Positions 1 through 12,490 of a stretch of 64,000 nucleotides of DNA are shown one piece after another. The stretch comes from Panagrolaimus kolymaensis (lineage: Eukaryota; Nematoda; Chromadorea; Rhabditida; Panagrolaimidae): contig JAJQJQ010000077.1 in NCBI GenBank assembly GCA_028622995.1, forward strand, positions 546,541 through 610,540. Direction: 5' to 3'. The position numbers and the translations under genes are program-made. The notes below the pieces were generated by a model, which was not told the origin of the DNA, ran no database searches, and saw only the letters and a list, made by a program, of their open reading frames with translations. Positions within the stretch are counted from its first letter, which is position 1; every line of letters starts with the position of its first letter.

Positions 1-1112
1 CAAAATTAGAAAGTCAAAAATTCCATCCAGATTTTCTTCCATTTTGGGATGCAGTAAAATTGAGTGAGTTTTATTATAATTTTTTTAAGGTTTTCGATTT
101 AACTAAAAATTTATTAAAAAAATTACGCTTTGGCTGAAAGTTTAATTTTTTATAGATATCAAAGAACTAATTTTGACTGATGTATGGCTTAGTAAAACTC
201 AAAGTTTAGAAGCAATTCGAAGTTTAAAAAATATTGAAAAAGCTGTAGTTCAAATGGGAATTTATTCACTAACTGTAAACATCCGTTTTTTTGTTTGTTT
301 GCCACGATAATTATTTATTTTTTTAGATTCTCCAAGAAATTCCACTTCCATGCACGGAATTGTTACTGAAAGTTATTCCATTTGATCATATCGAAAATTC
401 GGATTTTTATTCGTAAGTTTTCCCATAAAAAAATCTCTGTAAAAACACAAAAACTGTTTCAGGACAAATTTGCCTACCGTTAAAAAACTAACAATCATTG
501 GCCATTATGAAACTTATGGCTTACAAAATATGTCACTAAAAAAATTATTAAAAAAATTAAAAAGAGCTTTTCCAAATGTTCAAAATTTATGCTTAATTAT
601 TAATGAGGATAATATTGAAAATGAATCAGCGAAAGAAATATGTGATCTCGTATTTACTCCTCGAATCGATCCAGAACTTGATCTCAAAATTATTTTTAAT
701 TTTATAACAAAGAAATCTAATTGGAAATGTGTAAGTTTTAATACATAAATGAAAACTGTTTTAGTAAATATAGAAAAGTTTGCTATTCTCGAAGCGAAAA
801 AATTTAATAAATTTTTTTTATGTAAAAATTTTTCTTTTTAAAAAAAAAAATTAGAATTTAAAAAAATTTTAATTAGGAAACCTTTACTTTTAATTATTTA
901 AATTTTAGTCATATTTTTATTCCACTTTAAAAATTCTTGCTGGAATTGAATTTCCTGATCCTTCAAATCATTCCAAATGTCATTTAAAGATCTCAGATAA
1001 ACGATTAATTGAAATCAACCTTTCCTCCCAAATTCAAGAAGAAAATAGCAATGACGACGATGACGAGGAAGATGACTTCGAGCCGCCGCCAACAAAGCGA
1101 AAGCGGATTTAA
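1..1112 (+). CDS. LRR-like nematode protein with acidic C-terminal tail (5' end outside window)
   Basis: I join five exons: 1-63 (partial), 156-274, 327-412, about 463-729 and about 909-1112. Introns are short, with GTGAGT/GTAAGT-type donors and TTTTAG/TTTCAG acceptors, and the frame stays open through every junction. The product has repeating leucine/isoleucine-rich segments such as FPNVQNLCLIIN, typical of degenerate leucine-rich or F-box-associated repeats. It ends in a run of about ten Asp/Glu followed by PPPTKRKRI, which looks like a nuclear localisation signal. Family: I do not recognise a named one, but layout and motif match the gene at 15326-16766, so the two are probably paralogues. 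AATAAA-type poly(A) signals follow within about 60 bases of the stop. The N-terminus, and any F-box, lies upstream of the window. Confidence 0.7.
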
Positions 1113-1655
1113 AAATTTTTTTTTATTTTCTTTTATTTTTTTAAAATCATCTGTTTTTAATAAATAAATAAAATAAAATTAAAAATAATAAAATGTTAGT
1201 TTGTTTGATAAACAATTTGTCATCCGCCGCTTTTTTTCTTGGATGTTTTTTTTATGTTTCAAAAGGGACAGTTTTCTTTGATTTTTTTTTTGCGGGGGCA
1301 ATTGTCGTCTATCGTCGCCTGCTTTTTTTTTTTCTTCCCTTTTGCCTTTAGCAGCTGTTTCTTGCTTTGCCTTTGTTGCGTCGAGTCTCTTGCTTGCTTG
1401 ATCCTTTCAACCCTTTTTTACACGATACATATAACTAAGTTGAGCTGATAGCAACCAAGCAAGCCAGAAACACAAGACACCCACAACTTTCGACCTTCCT
1501 TGGTTTTCAGCTTGCCATTATTCTTTTCATTTTTTTTTCAAGCTTGAAACAAAACAAAAAATAGCTTTTTGTCTTTCAACTTTCTTTTGTTAGCTAAAAT
1601 CGATTTACTCTATTTTGGATTTTTTGGATATACGTTTTTATTATATTGAAAAATT
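1113..1655. other. Intergenic, no gene seen
   Basis: The first part holds overlapping AATAAA poly(A) signals for the upstream gene (about 1158-1180). The rest is T-rich, with CTTGCTTGC-like runs. Reading frames here start on non-ATG codons and encode only low-complexity hydrophobic sequence, so I leave them out. It presumably contains the promoter of the gene that starts at 1656. Confidence 0.5.
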
Positions 1656-2583
1656 ATGGATTATTCAGAAGTTTGTTTTAATTTTGAGAGATAGTTATGG
1701 TAATAAGGCTTTCATAATTGCAGATTAAATATAGAGTGAAGGATTCCAAATGGAATACTGGTCCATATGGGAATAAACCATATACAACTTTTAATAGCAT
1801 TGTAACTGATAGGTTTGCTAGTTTTATTTAACTCGTTTTTAATACCCTTTTCCATTATTAAAAAAATTGAATAAATTTTTGCTTTTTTACTGAAAAATTT
1901 CTCTTTAATAAATTTTGCCTCACAACGAAAATCATTTTTTATACTGAACCGATACTTTTTAAGAATATTATCTGATTTTTTTTAGTTTTGATAGCGTTAA
2001 AAAGCTTGGAAATCATGCAAGCCATTGTAAATATGATGATATGTATCGGCCATTTTTGGGTGAACTTCGTCGATCTTCAAGTTATTCTCAACTTGCTCCA
2101 ACTAATGGAATGTCATGGATGTAAGCCATTTCTTTTCTGGTTTTAGCACGAAAAATAATTAGATAATATTAATTAAATTTTAGTGATCGCCACATAGTTG
2201 GTTCCGATCTTCGCCCATATAATTCTTACAAACCCAAACAGGGAGAATGGAGAGAAGCAAAAGAAAAATCTCGTCGTTCCGCCGAACGTCGACCACATTC
2301 AGCTATGCTCATTCCTGAATATCCATCCATTCCTTTGCCACCCCAATATCGACGATGCTTTCAAATTCCAATAAGCACAACGAGACATGAAAATTATGCG
2401 AGATATTGGGGCGGTCGAGCTCATGGTTTAGAATATTCTCAACCTATGCTATATGATCACGCGGATAATTACACGATTGAAGAAGATCGACGATATAATA
2501 AACTTCCATGGGCTCCAACCTTTTTGCCCACTCAACCTACAGCTCGTCATGGTCGTCAAGTTATGCTTATACCTTATTCATAA
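1656..2583 (+). CDS. Arg/Tyr-rich hypothetical protein, 4 exons
   Basis: Exons 1656-1670, 1724-1812, 1986-2120 and 2184-2583 join into a 212-residue protein. The codon split at each junction is consistent, and the total of 639 nt is divisible by three. ATG at 1656 starts MDYSEIKYRVKDSKW. The product is soluble, basic, and rich in Arg, Tyr, Pro and Ser, with no signal peptide or membrane segment. Several short motifs (PYNSYKP, HENYARYWGG) suggest a structural or cytoskeleton-associated role, but that is only an impression. I do not recognise the family. The gene looks intact and uses the same short-intron style as its neighbours. Confidence 0.72.
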
Positions 2584-3135
2584 TTCATAATATAAAAAAA
2601 CAAAACAAAAATTAAAAAATGATATAAATTGTATGTTTCTTTCTTATCTCTTTAACTGCCTTTTGGAACTAAAGTTTGGGATATTTTGGTGCTTTTTTTT
2701 GGGAATTTCATATTTCAAATTTTTTTAGTTTTTTATTTTTAACTCTTTTAATTATCAGTTTTTAAAATGAATTTTTCTTTTTTTTTTGCGACTCTTTTTC
2801 TCTGATACGATATTTGAAATTTTTTTTAAAACTCAGAAATTGTTTCTTTATTTTTTCTTGTTTCAAGAAAATTTAATAAAAAAGGCTTTTTTCTCGGAAA
2901 AAAGTCTCCTTTTTTAGCGAAAACAACCGCTTTCAAAAAACATTTTCTGGGTTTCATCACAAAAATTTTTTTTAAATATTTTATTTTTTTTTATTTTTCT
3001 TAAAAAAATTAATTTGTTACCTTTCCAAAAAAATCAAAATAACCCTAAAAGCTTCCAGTTTTTTTTATGTAATATCTTTTTTCCCAATGCTTTCATTTTT
3101 TCTTTTTTTAAAATAAACTTTATTTTTATTTTTAT
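2584..3135. other. Intergenic, no gene seen
   Basis: Very T-rich sequence between the convergent 3' ends of the gene ending at 2583 and the minus-strand gene ending at 3136. I see no coding exon or repeat. Confidence 0.5.
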
Positions 3136-6100
3136 TTACCTAAAACACCCGCAAATTTCTTCAATAACAAATATATCTGGACATGAACCTATTTTTAATA
3201 AAGGCGAAGCATTAAGTTGTAAAAGTTTTAATATTGCGTTATATTGCATTCGAACCAACAAACTTCCGTTAGTTGAAACATTATCTTTGGAAGTCAAATT
3301 CAGAGATACCTCAAATTCAATTTCAAAAATATCTCGAACAATTTTTTTCATACTTTTTTCTAGCATATTTTTCCATTCTTTTTGAAATCTTATTCCATAT
3401 CTTGCTTGAGTGGAAATGGAATAAAATGTTTTTGTTGGTTGAATTTCATATGAATAATTTGAAATGCATGAAGAATCGGCCAAAATGGAATCGAAATATG
3501 ATTTTAGTTTTGGCTCTATTAAGGGCTAAAAAAAGGCTAAAAAAATTAAATACCATATTTAAATTCAGAAATATAGAAATACTGATAGCCAAAGAAACAA
3601 AATTTTATTGTTTTTATACTGCAAGATTTTAAAATAAAACTTGCGTTTTTTATTTTAAAAAAAACAGCAAAATTGTTTTAATTAAAAGGCTTTTTTTGGA
3701 TTTTAGAATTTTTTTTAATATTTTCATGTTCAGAATCAATGGCTTCGAAAAGTTATTTTTTTCTTTTGTAAAATTTTTAAAGCAAAACAATTAAAAAGTT
3801 TTTAAAAGTTTTTCAGACTCTTTGCAAGTAAATATTTAATTTAATTTAATAAGAAATATAATTTTTTTAAAGCAAAATAAAAAAGACGGAAAAGATGTTA
3901 CAGAAAGAGATTTATGTCGGAAGTCTTTGAATCAAAATTCTAGTTAAATAAAAAAACATACTGTAGCAATTTGAATCCTTTCATCTTCGACAGGTTCCAT
4001 GCAACAACAAAAATTTTCTGGTATCATTGCATCCACACATGCTCGATCTTTTGGAATTGTTTCAAATAAACTTATTCCATGCTTTTTTCTTTTATCATTT
4101 TTTGTTCCAAGTGTTAAATCGTAGATATCTTCCAAAGTTTCATGAATATCAAAATTTGATGTTAGTCTATTTTTATTTATTATGAGATTATTAAATTTTT
4201 CTGGGAATTCTTCTCGAAATTTTTTAGGCACGTGTATACCCATCATTGACATGCGTTCTTCAATTCGGCCGATATGAGTTTTTTGAATTGGACTCTTAAA
4301 ACGAAAAAAATTTTTATGGAATAATTAAAAACCTAAAAAGCTCACGATTCGTTGACCATGATCGCCCATAATAAATAAAAAAGTATTTTCCATTACTCCT
4401 GCGACTTCCATTCTCCCCAAAGCATCGGAAACCGGAACATCAAAAAGTTCTAAATTATTTGAACTTGCATGAGTTAAACCCGTAATAAAATTAAATGAAA
4501 AATGGCAATGATTTGAAAATTTTATTGAAAATTGTTCCCATAAATTTAGCCATTTTGGCAGAATATTTTCACCATTGTTGCAAGCTTTGGAAGCTTCAAG
4601 GTTTTGATATTGATATTCATAAAACGGTCTAAAATGCTGAGTTTAATTATGCTAATTAAAACTAAAAAAAATGAGTGACACAAACCGATAATAATAATCT
4701 GCGATGGGTTGATGAAACCCTTGGAAATCATAATAATGGAAAAGGCCATAACCAGTTGTAGCAATTTCATCGTTCCACAAAGTTGCACAGCCGGCTTCTA
4801 AAATTGACAATTTCAAGACAAATTTTATTTTTTAAAAATAACAAAAAATTTAAATAAATTTATAAATAAAAAAAAAAATTTTCTGAATTTCCATACGAAA
4901 AAAGTTTAGAACAAAAACTTAAATAATTTTATAAATTTTTAACAGAAAATGGTGCAAATATTAATTTTAAAAAAATCTTACCTTTAGCTCTAGCAATAAT
5001 GGAATCAGGATATTTTCCAAAATCTTTATCAAATTTTTTAAAATCAAAATCTCCATCTTCTTCCACTAAATTTTCAAAGCCCCGACTATTCTTGGCATAA
5101 ACCATTCCAGATAAAACTCCTAATAAATTTATGGCACTATTGTCGCCGATCTAAAACTCGTATTCTGAAACAATATTTTTTCGCAAATAAAAAATTTACT
5201 TTTGTGTATCCATGCAAAATTTGAAAATCTTTTTCTTTCATAAATTTCAAAGTTAAAGGCATGTGTCGAAAGAATTGATTTCTCGAAGATGAATCAATAA
5301 TTAAAAGTGAAACACTATATTTATTTGGAACATTTACAATTGGTGGAGATAATCGAGGCTTATCCGAAATCCAAGCAAATACGTTGTGGTAAACTTCAAA
5401 AAAATATTCATTTTTAAATATCCCAAAGGCAAACGTTTTTTTTAACAAACCTTCAATTTTCTTAGAAAAGCATTTTATCACAAATTGATCTTTTTGAATA
5501 AATATTCGGCGACTAAGAGGTAGCTAAAAATAAGTAATTTGCATTAAAAATATGGGTGAATAAAAAAAGTTTTATTTAAATTTTGATTTTAGAGTCTCAT
5601 CTCGAAAATTCTTACAAGACTTTGACACAAAAATAAGAAAGCCTACTTTTTAACAAAAAAATTTAATTCATAAAACTAAAAAAAATTTTTAGCTCATATC
5701 GCGAAAATATATTTTAAATTAGTTTCTATTCTAAAAGGTATTTTATTTAGGAAAATTATTAACCTTTTTAAAATTTCCAACAAAAGACACATTCTTTTTG
5801 CTTGGTGCTAAAGCTCCAGAAATTTCACTGTAAAAACATTCAAAGTTAGAAACTCCTGAGCGATGTGGGCGACCAATAACAATTTCACCATTTCTTAATT
5901 GATTCACTAATGGAGGCTGCCGAATTTTTGCTCTGGAACAATCTATTTCACGATAATGCCCAACATGTTTGGATAAATCTCTGTCATCTAAAAATTTCCT
6001 TTGTCTTTTTTCTTTTTATTTTATAAAAATCTTTTTAAATTTTAATTTAAAAAATATTAACGAAAAATGAATTGAAAAACTTTGAATTTTTTTATTTTTT

Positions 6101-6718
6101 TTTTTGCAACTATAAAAGGCAGCTTTGGATTATCCCTTTTCCCCGGCTGAGAACTTACTATGAATGATCACAGGAAATCGACACTGATTCTCAAATGGGT
6201 GAGATTTTGTATAATCTAAATTATAATATATTTTTGTTTCAGGTAAATCATCAATAAATATTATTGATTTATCTTTTTCAGCTGATTCTGAATCGAATGT
6301 GTCTTGAAGGGATAATTCATTTTTCGCGTCCAATGCTATTCCTTCTTTTGCAATGGATTCATTGAGATTATTAATAAAATTAATATTTTGAGAAGAGGTG
6401 TTGTTTAAATTTAAATTAAAATTTTCAAATGATAAAGATAATGGACAAGGAGGTAGTTGAAGATCAAATGCTGAAGCTTGTAGAAATCGATAAGTAAAAA
6501 GGACAATGAGTTGGGAAGTTGCAAATGCACAAATTAGCTATAAAAATGAGAAAGGTTATTGACTCTTGAAGAGAATATAAAAAATTGATTTTTATAAAAA
6601 TTAAGAATTTCTGGTTTAAAAGTAAAAAAAATTTGATTCTGCACTAGAAAAAATCAGCCCTAAAATTATATACATATAAACTTACAAAAAGCCATCGAAC
6701 ATAGTAATTTCGATTCAT
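3136..6718 (-). CDS. DUF229 (alkaline-phosphatase/sulfatase-like) membrane-anchored protein, multi-exon
   Basis: The gene starts at ATG 6716-6718 (MNRNYYVRWLF, then a GTAAG donor) and stops at about 3136-3138. Residues 9-30 form one hydrophobic segment, giving a type II membrane or signal-anchor topology. Family-diagnostic stretches follow in order: LLIIDSSSRNQFFRHMP (about 5316), GYTK..VGDNSAINLLGVLSG across an intron (about 5206-5100), GLTHASSNN (about 4480), FLFIMGDHGQRI (about 4380-4345), GRIEERM, and LTSNFDIHETLEDI (about 4170-4130). A Cys-rich piece (CCCME) lies before the last intron, and the final exon lies within about 3136-3524. These match the DUF229 family, which has a sulfatase/phosphatase fold with the DHG metal-binding motif. 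The substrate is unknown. No break is visible. Exon ends were inferred by eye. Confidence 0.82.
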
Positions 6719-8139
6719 TTTTTGTAAATAATTATTTTTAAATGCGATTCAATAAATTTGTTTTATAATTATTTTCTTCCATTACAATTTTTTTCTTTCC
6801 AATTTATAATCTTTTTGACACGCTTTATATGTATTTGCTACAGTTCAGTTCTGAAAAGAAGAATATGCTTTTCAATTCTCATTAGTCCAAAAAAGTTTAA
6901 AGCCACAAAAAATTGGAGTCAAAAAGAGCAAACATTAGAGTCAAAATGAAAAAAGTGTTAAAAATTAATGATTCAAGTCATTGGGTTTCCCTAACTGTTG
7001 ACGTTCTTCTTTTTTATTGTATGTTAAAAACAACAAAAAATTCAATTCATTTCACGCTTATCAAAAAAAATAATGAGTTTGACGCAATAAGAAAATTTTT
7101 GATTGGAGAAAAACAAAATTTTGATCTTGTTTACATTTAAAAAATCATCAGTGATTTCGAAGCGTTATAATTTTTTTAACACCTTTTGAAAAATATGTTG
7201 TAAAACATAAATATTCTGCAGGAATTTATTTCAAAAAAAAAAATAAAAATAAAGGGATAATTAACAAAAAAAAATTGCTTTTCTTTTGAATCGGAAACAA
7301 AAAAACGTAAGTAAAAAATCTTAAACGATACAAAAGAAAAAAAATTAACTAATAAAATGGAGAAGTATTTTTTTTTCGTCGAATAAAGTAATGTTTTCTT
7401 CGAAAAGTAAATAAAAAATAAATTTAAAAGTAGAGAAAGAGAAAAATATTTTAAATGAAGAGATATATCTGTAGAATGGATTAGCCTCATTATATCACTT
7501 TTTTCGGTATCTTTTTTTTTGTTGAACTAAAGTAATTAAAGAAATTTTTTTTATTTCTTTTTTTTCGAGCGGCTCCATTATTAGCAGTGCAGTTGAAGAA
7601 TAAATTTTTTTGATACCCTTTTTTAGAAAGCTCCATTTTTTTCAAAAATAAATGTCTCGATCAATTTTTTTTAATTATGAAAAACGTGAAATAAAAAAAC
7701 TTAAAAATTTTATGGTACGTTTTTTCCAAAAAACTAGGGTTTGTTAAAAATAAAAAATAAAATGGTTTAAAAGTTTATAAATGGTAAAATCGTAAATTTA
7801 TGTATTAAAAATTGAAACAAAGAGAAGATGGGCTCAAAAAAAGAGGTAACATTTTTTTCATTTTTGGGCTCAATAGCAACAAATCAATCAATCAAAAAAA
7901 ATACTCGGATTTACCATAAATAATCTGGCGGAGGATTATCTTTGATTGATTAAATAAAAGTGAGAGAAAGAGAAAGTAAAAGAGTAGGCGATGGATGAGG
8001 TAAATGATTTTTTATCAACTTTGAAAAACATATTTATTTTTATGTTTGTTTTACATTTCAGTAGGGTTGAAATTTGTGTGCAAATGCTTAGACTTTATGT
8101 AAAATTTTTGAATAAAAAAGTTTATTATTTAAAGCATTT
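6719..8139. other. About 1.4 kb without a supportable gene
   Basis: Extremely AT-rich sequence between the start of the DUF229 gene and the 3' end of the minus-strand gene at 8140. The longest plus-strand frames (for example 6913-7140) have no splice context or recognisable motif. I do not call a gene. Confidence 0.45.
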
Positions 8140-9308
8140 TCAAGAAAATGGCATAATTTCGGTGATATTCATTACTTTCAAATTATTAAGATTAACAGAA
8201 AAATGGAAAACATAATAAGTAAAATAAAGAAAAAAGAAAAAATTAAGCACACCAAAAATTAGAAAAAAAGCATATTTAGTTTCATTAAAAGATAAAATTA
8301 ATTTAAATTGAATAATGGCTAAAATAATGATAAATAAGAAAAACTTAAGAATCATTCGAATAATTTCTTCATATTTTTTAATATACGTTGTCTTTGATGA
8401 ATCAAAACAATTTTTTCGTATATCCTGTTGCTGGCGGATAATGAGATTATTTGATTCTTTGATGTTTGTTAAAATTTTGATTACTTTTTTTAGATGTTTA
8501 GTTAATGCTGTGATATTATAAGAAGTCATGAGTTGTGATTCCAAATTGATTTGCTGAAAAAATAATAATATCGTATAGTAAATTGCCGAGTTACTTATTA
8601 TAAAACAACAGCCACGAGAATTCGCTAATTTATTTTTTTGCAACTTAGAATGAAATTTTTCTATTGTTTCGAATGTAAATGAAGATGGACAAGAAGCATA
8701 ACTAAAAAAATCTTTTAACTTATTATTTTTCAGCCAAAAAAATGAAGCTATAATTTACAAAGAAAATTCTTCAATTTCTGGAAAAAGTTCAAAAACTTTT
8801 TCAATTGGAACATTTTTGCCATTTGGATATTTTAAAATTGCATTGTAAAAGCATACATTTTTAAGGATAATAAAATTTTTGCTAGCACGAATAAGGCTAT
8901 CATATGGAATATTTCCAGATTCATGCCCAATAAATAATGAACCACAATTAAATACTTTGGAATAAAAAGCGCTGAAAGAATTCCACCAAAGTATTTTGAT
9001 ATGGCCAATTGCCCAAAATTTACATGATAAATGCCGGAGGTCCAAAATACTAATTTTCATATCTTTTTTTTTCCATAAATAAACCAACAATATTTTTTGT
9101 CGAATTCCAAATAATCAACAATAATTATTGGATTTTTAGAATAAAAATATTTACAAGTTTTGGTTAATTTTTGATATCCCTTTGCTGAACATGGATCTTT
9201 TGTAATATAATAAATAATATTCGATGGAAGTAAAAAATGTTGTAAAGAATATTTAATAATTCTAACATTTTTCAAATCAAAAGTGTAATAAGTAGAAAAA
9301 TAGGACAT
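8140..9308 (-). pseudogene. F-box-like gene with a homopolymer frameshift and an unexpected membrane-spanning C-terminal exon
   Basis: ATG at 9306-9308 begins MSYFSTYYTFD. An F-box-like helix set follows (SNIIYYITKDP..GYQKLTKTCKYFYSKNPII), closely resembling the gene at 12491-13618. At about 9063-9071 the frame breaks in a run of nine A, and the homologous reading continues in the next frame (KDMKISILDLRHLSCKFW). That is either a real lesion or a base-calling error. Exon 1 ends at 8759 with a GTAAAT donor at the position where the paralogue has GTAAGT. Exon 2 (8701-8140) begins with an almost identical acceptor context and stays open for 187 codons. It then encodes three hydrophobic segments separated by a polar, possibly coiled region, which the paralogue lacks. 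The tail could be a fused or separate membrane-protein exon. Confidence 0.5.
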
Positions 9309-9410
9309 TTTAGCGATGAAAAAAATTGCACAATGTTGCGTCTCAAAAATTAGGGAACGGAAAGTTTGGTAGAAATGAATGAACAACAAAGCAAGACAAA
9401 ATCGATAATT

Positions 9411-9527
9411 TTAAATTAATATAAATGTGTTAAGTGCTATTATTAAATAAAACCATCCAATTAAAGGAAAATTGAGGGACGCAAACATTCCATGCACAAA
9501 TTCTCTAAAGCTATAAATCGGCTTCAT
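9411..9527 (-). CDS. Possible small one-pass membrane ORF
   Basis: ATG at 9525-9527 opens a 38-codon frame starting MKPIYSFREFVHG and containing one hydrophobic segment (PLIGWFYLIIALNTFILI) up to the stop. It lies just upstream of the F-box-like gene on the same strand. I find no convincing donor at its end and no homology I can name. It may be a first exon of a membrane protein whose other exons are those at 8140-8550, or chance. Confidence 0.22.
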   Translation of the reverse strand: MKPIYSFREFVHGMFASLNFPLIGWFYLIIALNTFILI

Positions 9528-9988
9528 TGTCAAACAAGAACGGACAAGACTGAAGAAAATTAGAAAATTGTAATAAAAAAATCAAAAAAAAAGTATTTTG
9601 ATTTTTGTTCAAAAAAATTATTTTTAGAAAAAAGTAACAACAAAAAATCGCCTACCTTTTTTTTCATCAAAACACCTAAATTTCTGCCCACTTTATGTTT
9701 TATTTCCGTATTTTTTCTTTATTTTCTTTTTAAAGGTCAAAAGAGTAAAACATTAATATTTTAAATTGCCACTTTTCAAACTATTTTCTTTTTTTTAATA
9801 TTTATAATACTAAAACTTTTTCAAGTGTAGTAATTAATTTTAATAAAAAATACTAAAGTTTCCACTAAAAACACAAAACAGCTGCATTTATTTTTTTTTC
9901 TTTGAAGTTTGAAAAAAGTAAAAAAAACACATTCATTCATTCATTCTTTTTTCTTAAAATATTGTTTTAATTTTTAATTAAAAAAATA

Positions 9989-12224
9989 ATGGAAAATAAT
10001 AGTGTATCGGCTGAGGCATTTTCAATCAAAGATATTGAAGATTATAACAATCGATTGCATTATAATACATTTTTTGATGTTTCTTTAAATGCTTTAGCCG
10101 CGTTTTTAGTTATTAAATATTCCACCAAAGCTATGGGAGCATATAAATATTATATTTTATTAACTATTTTTTGTACTTTATTTATGGATATTCATTTAAC
10201 TATGATTTATGGAATGTATACACTTTTTCCATCACCGATTATGTGCCCTGCTGGAATTGCAAGGAATTGGGGATGGTTTTGGGGTCAAACATTTAATTTT
10301 GTGAGTTTATTTTTAAATTGTTCATGAAAAATAATTTTCATTGTTTTTTTAAAATTAAGAATCAGATTTTTTTAATTTTCGAACCAAAAGCTTTAAAAAA
10401 TAGCGGAGAGGTAACAAACGAAGAATTTGGATATCTTGATGGGAAAATTTTCGTGGTCCTCGAACAAAATTTTTGATTTTCTTCCAAAACTGAAATTTTT
10501 AAATGACCTTAAAAAATAAATTGGATTTAAAATTCGAATAGCTTCGAAATTAAAAGTTTACAAAATGAAGAAAAATCACTGAAAGATAAATTTAGTTGGT
10601 TTTGACTAAGGGTGGAAACGGGACGGGACGAAAAATTTTGGTCCCGGGACGTAAAAATTTGACTTTTTAATGGAAAAAATGAGCCAAAATTCGAAAAAAT
10701 AGGGACGTCCCGGGACGGGACCGGGACGAGACGGGACGAAAAGTTTGGTCCCGGGACGGGACGGGACGGGACTGGAAAAAGTCGTCTCGTTTCCACCCTT
10801 AGTTTTGACAGAAAAATTTGCTATAACTTTGTCTTAAGAATTTTTTTCTAAGTTTTATTTATTTTTACCAAAACATAATCTTTAATTTTTTTTTCTGAAA
10901 ATAGAAGCAAAAACACCAGCCCAAAAAAAAATATACATTAATTTTTCCATATTTTTAGATTATATTACACGCAACTTTGAGCATGGCAGGAGGATCGATA
11001 TTTGTTGGATTAATGTATCAATATTTTTCAATCACAGGAAATTCAGATTTTTTTCATAAAAAATATGGAGGCGCCCTTATTTTTTTGGGTTTAATTCTTT
11101 ATCCACTTCCTTCAATCGCTACGTATATTCCATGCATAAATTTTGAAGCGGTGAAAATTGATATTCTTCAAAATAATAAACATTTATATGATTTTTTTAT
11201 TTCCATGTCTTGCAACTCGAGTGTCATAAATTTTCTATTTAAAATTTATATGACAACAATTTCCATTCAAATTAGTTTGGTTTTTTTGGTGGCAATATTT
11301 TTTGCTTGGAGAATTAAAAGGAAATTAGATGAATTTAAAAATTCTATGTCTTCAGCAACGATGAAAGTTCAAAGACAATTATTGCTTGTTTTGGTTATTC
11401 AATTAATTATTCCTTTATTGTTTATTGTTATTCCAACAGTATTTTTAATTGGTATAGTTATTTTTAATATTGGCAATGTTGCTGGTTAGTTATTTTATAT
11501 ATAAAAATTCATAAATCGGGGAAATTTGCTTGCGTTTAAAATGAAGAAAAAATATGGCAAAAACTTTGATTGCGGACGTGCAATTACAAACGCGCCTCAT
11601 TCGAGTTTTTTTCCCTTCAAATTTTCGCTCGTGAAAAAAGTTCTAAATCCAATTTTTTGATTACTCCAGGCAAAGGAAGCTAATGACGAATAAACTTTCA
11701 TTAATTTAAGGTATTTGTTACAAATAATGTTTTAAAAAGAAATTTTTTAAAAGATTAGAAAATTTTCAAACTTTTTTCGAGGGCAAACGTTCGACAAAAA
11801 AACTTGGAGGAATGCATCCGAATTTACACGCGTTCAGTCATAGGCTTTTCTTTGTTAGGCTTTTTTTTTGACAGCTGTATTCCATTTTAAGACTTTTTTA
11901 TGAATTTTTTCATGTCCCAAATATGCAAATTTTTATATCGTTTTTTGGGAGCTCGTATGCTTATTTTTTTTTCTAAAAATAAAAAATAAATCTAAATTTT
12001 TAGTTGGAACTTTATGGTTAATTCAATTATTTTCTCTTCATTCATGTGGAAATGCATTAACCATTATGCTTGTAATAAAACCATATCGACTTAAACTTTC
12101 ACAATGGCTCATCCAAATTTTAAAACTATTCAAGTTATGTTTGCCTGAAAAAATATTCATTAATGAATCACATTTTACAGCACCAATAAGTACGACAAGA
12201 AATAGTGGAACATTGTTTAAATAA
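9989..12224 (+). CDS. Srh-type seven-transmembrane chemoreceptor, 3 exons
   Basis: Exons 9989-10300, 10959-11484 and 12004-12224 join to 1059 nt, which is 352 residues. This is the normal length for nematode serpentine chemoreceptors. Seven hydrophobic segments are visible. Residues about 45-60 carry the polar linker between TM1 and TM2 (KYSTKAMGAYKYYILL), and TM2 contains LFMDIHLT. The TM6-TM7 region reads LVIQLIIPLLFIVIPTVF, then HSCGNALTIMLVIKPYR, the typical Srh (7TM GPCR Srh) ending before a short cytoplasmic tail. The protein should sit in the plasma membrane of sensory neurons and bind an unknown ligand. The reading frame is intact. Intron 1 carries a MITE (10607-10801), and introns 1 and 2 are long for this region. 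Confidence 0.85.
10607..10801. mobile_element. 195-bp hAT-type MITE in intron 1 of the Srh gene
   Basis: Terminal inverted repeats start TAAGGGTGGAAACG at the left and are mirrored at the right end (..CGTTTCCACCCTTA). The element is flanked by a perfect 8-bp duplication GTTTTGAC (10599-10606 and 10802-10809). The interior is GC-rich and dominated by GGGAC/GTCCC repeats, so it stands out sharply from the AT-rich intron and could fold into a long hairpin. There is no coding capacity. An 8-bp duplication is typical of the hAT superfamily. Its ends differ from those of the full hAT element at 17664-21673, so it belongs to another family. Confidence 0.85.
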
Positions 12225-12490
12225 TTTTGTTGGGTGTTTTATTAGATAAATTCGAAATTGTAAATTTATTAAAAATAAAGTAAAAAATAAAGTTTTCATT
12301 TTTTTCACATTTATTTAAAAAAAAGCTTCGCTAAAAAATAAAACAAATTTTTAGTAAATTCTTAAAAAAACGACAAAAAAAATTGTGGATTCAAGGGAAT
12401 TTACAAGTAAAAACAATAAAAAATTCTGATTGCAACGTTTGTAAATAAATCAAAAGTTAGAAATTGAATTTGCGGCATTTTTTCCTAGCT

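Noticed and set aside
1239..1448. 69-codon hydrophobic plus-strand frame
   Set aside because: T-rich low-complexity sequence in an intergenic stretch; no acceptor, donor or homology.
7176..7490. 104-codon hydrophobic minus-strand frame
   Set aside because: Composed almost wholly of Phe/Tyr/Ile/Lys codons from AT-rich DNA; no splice context.
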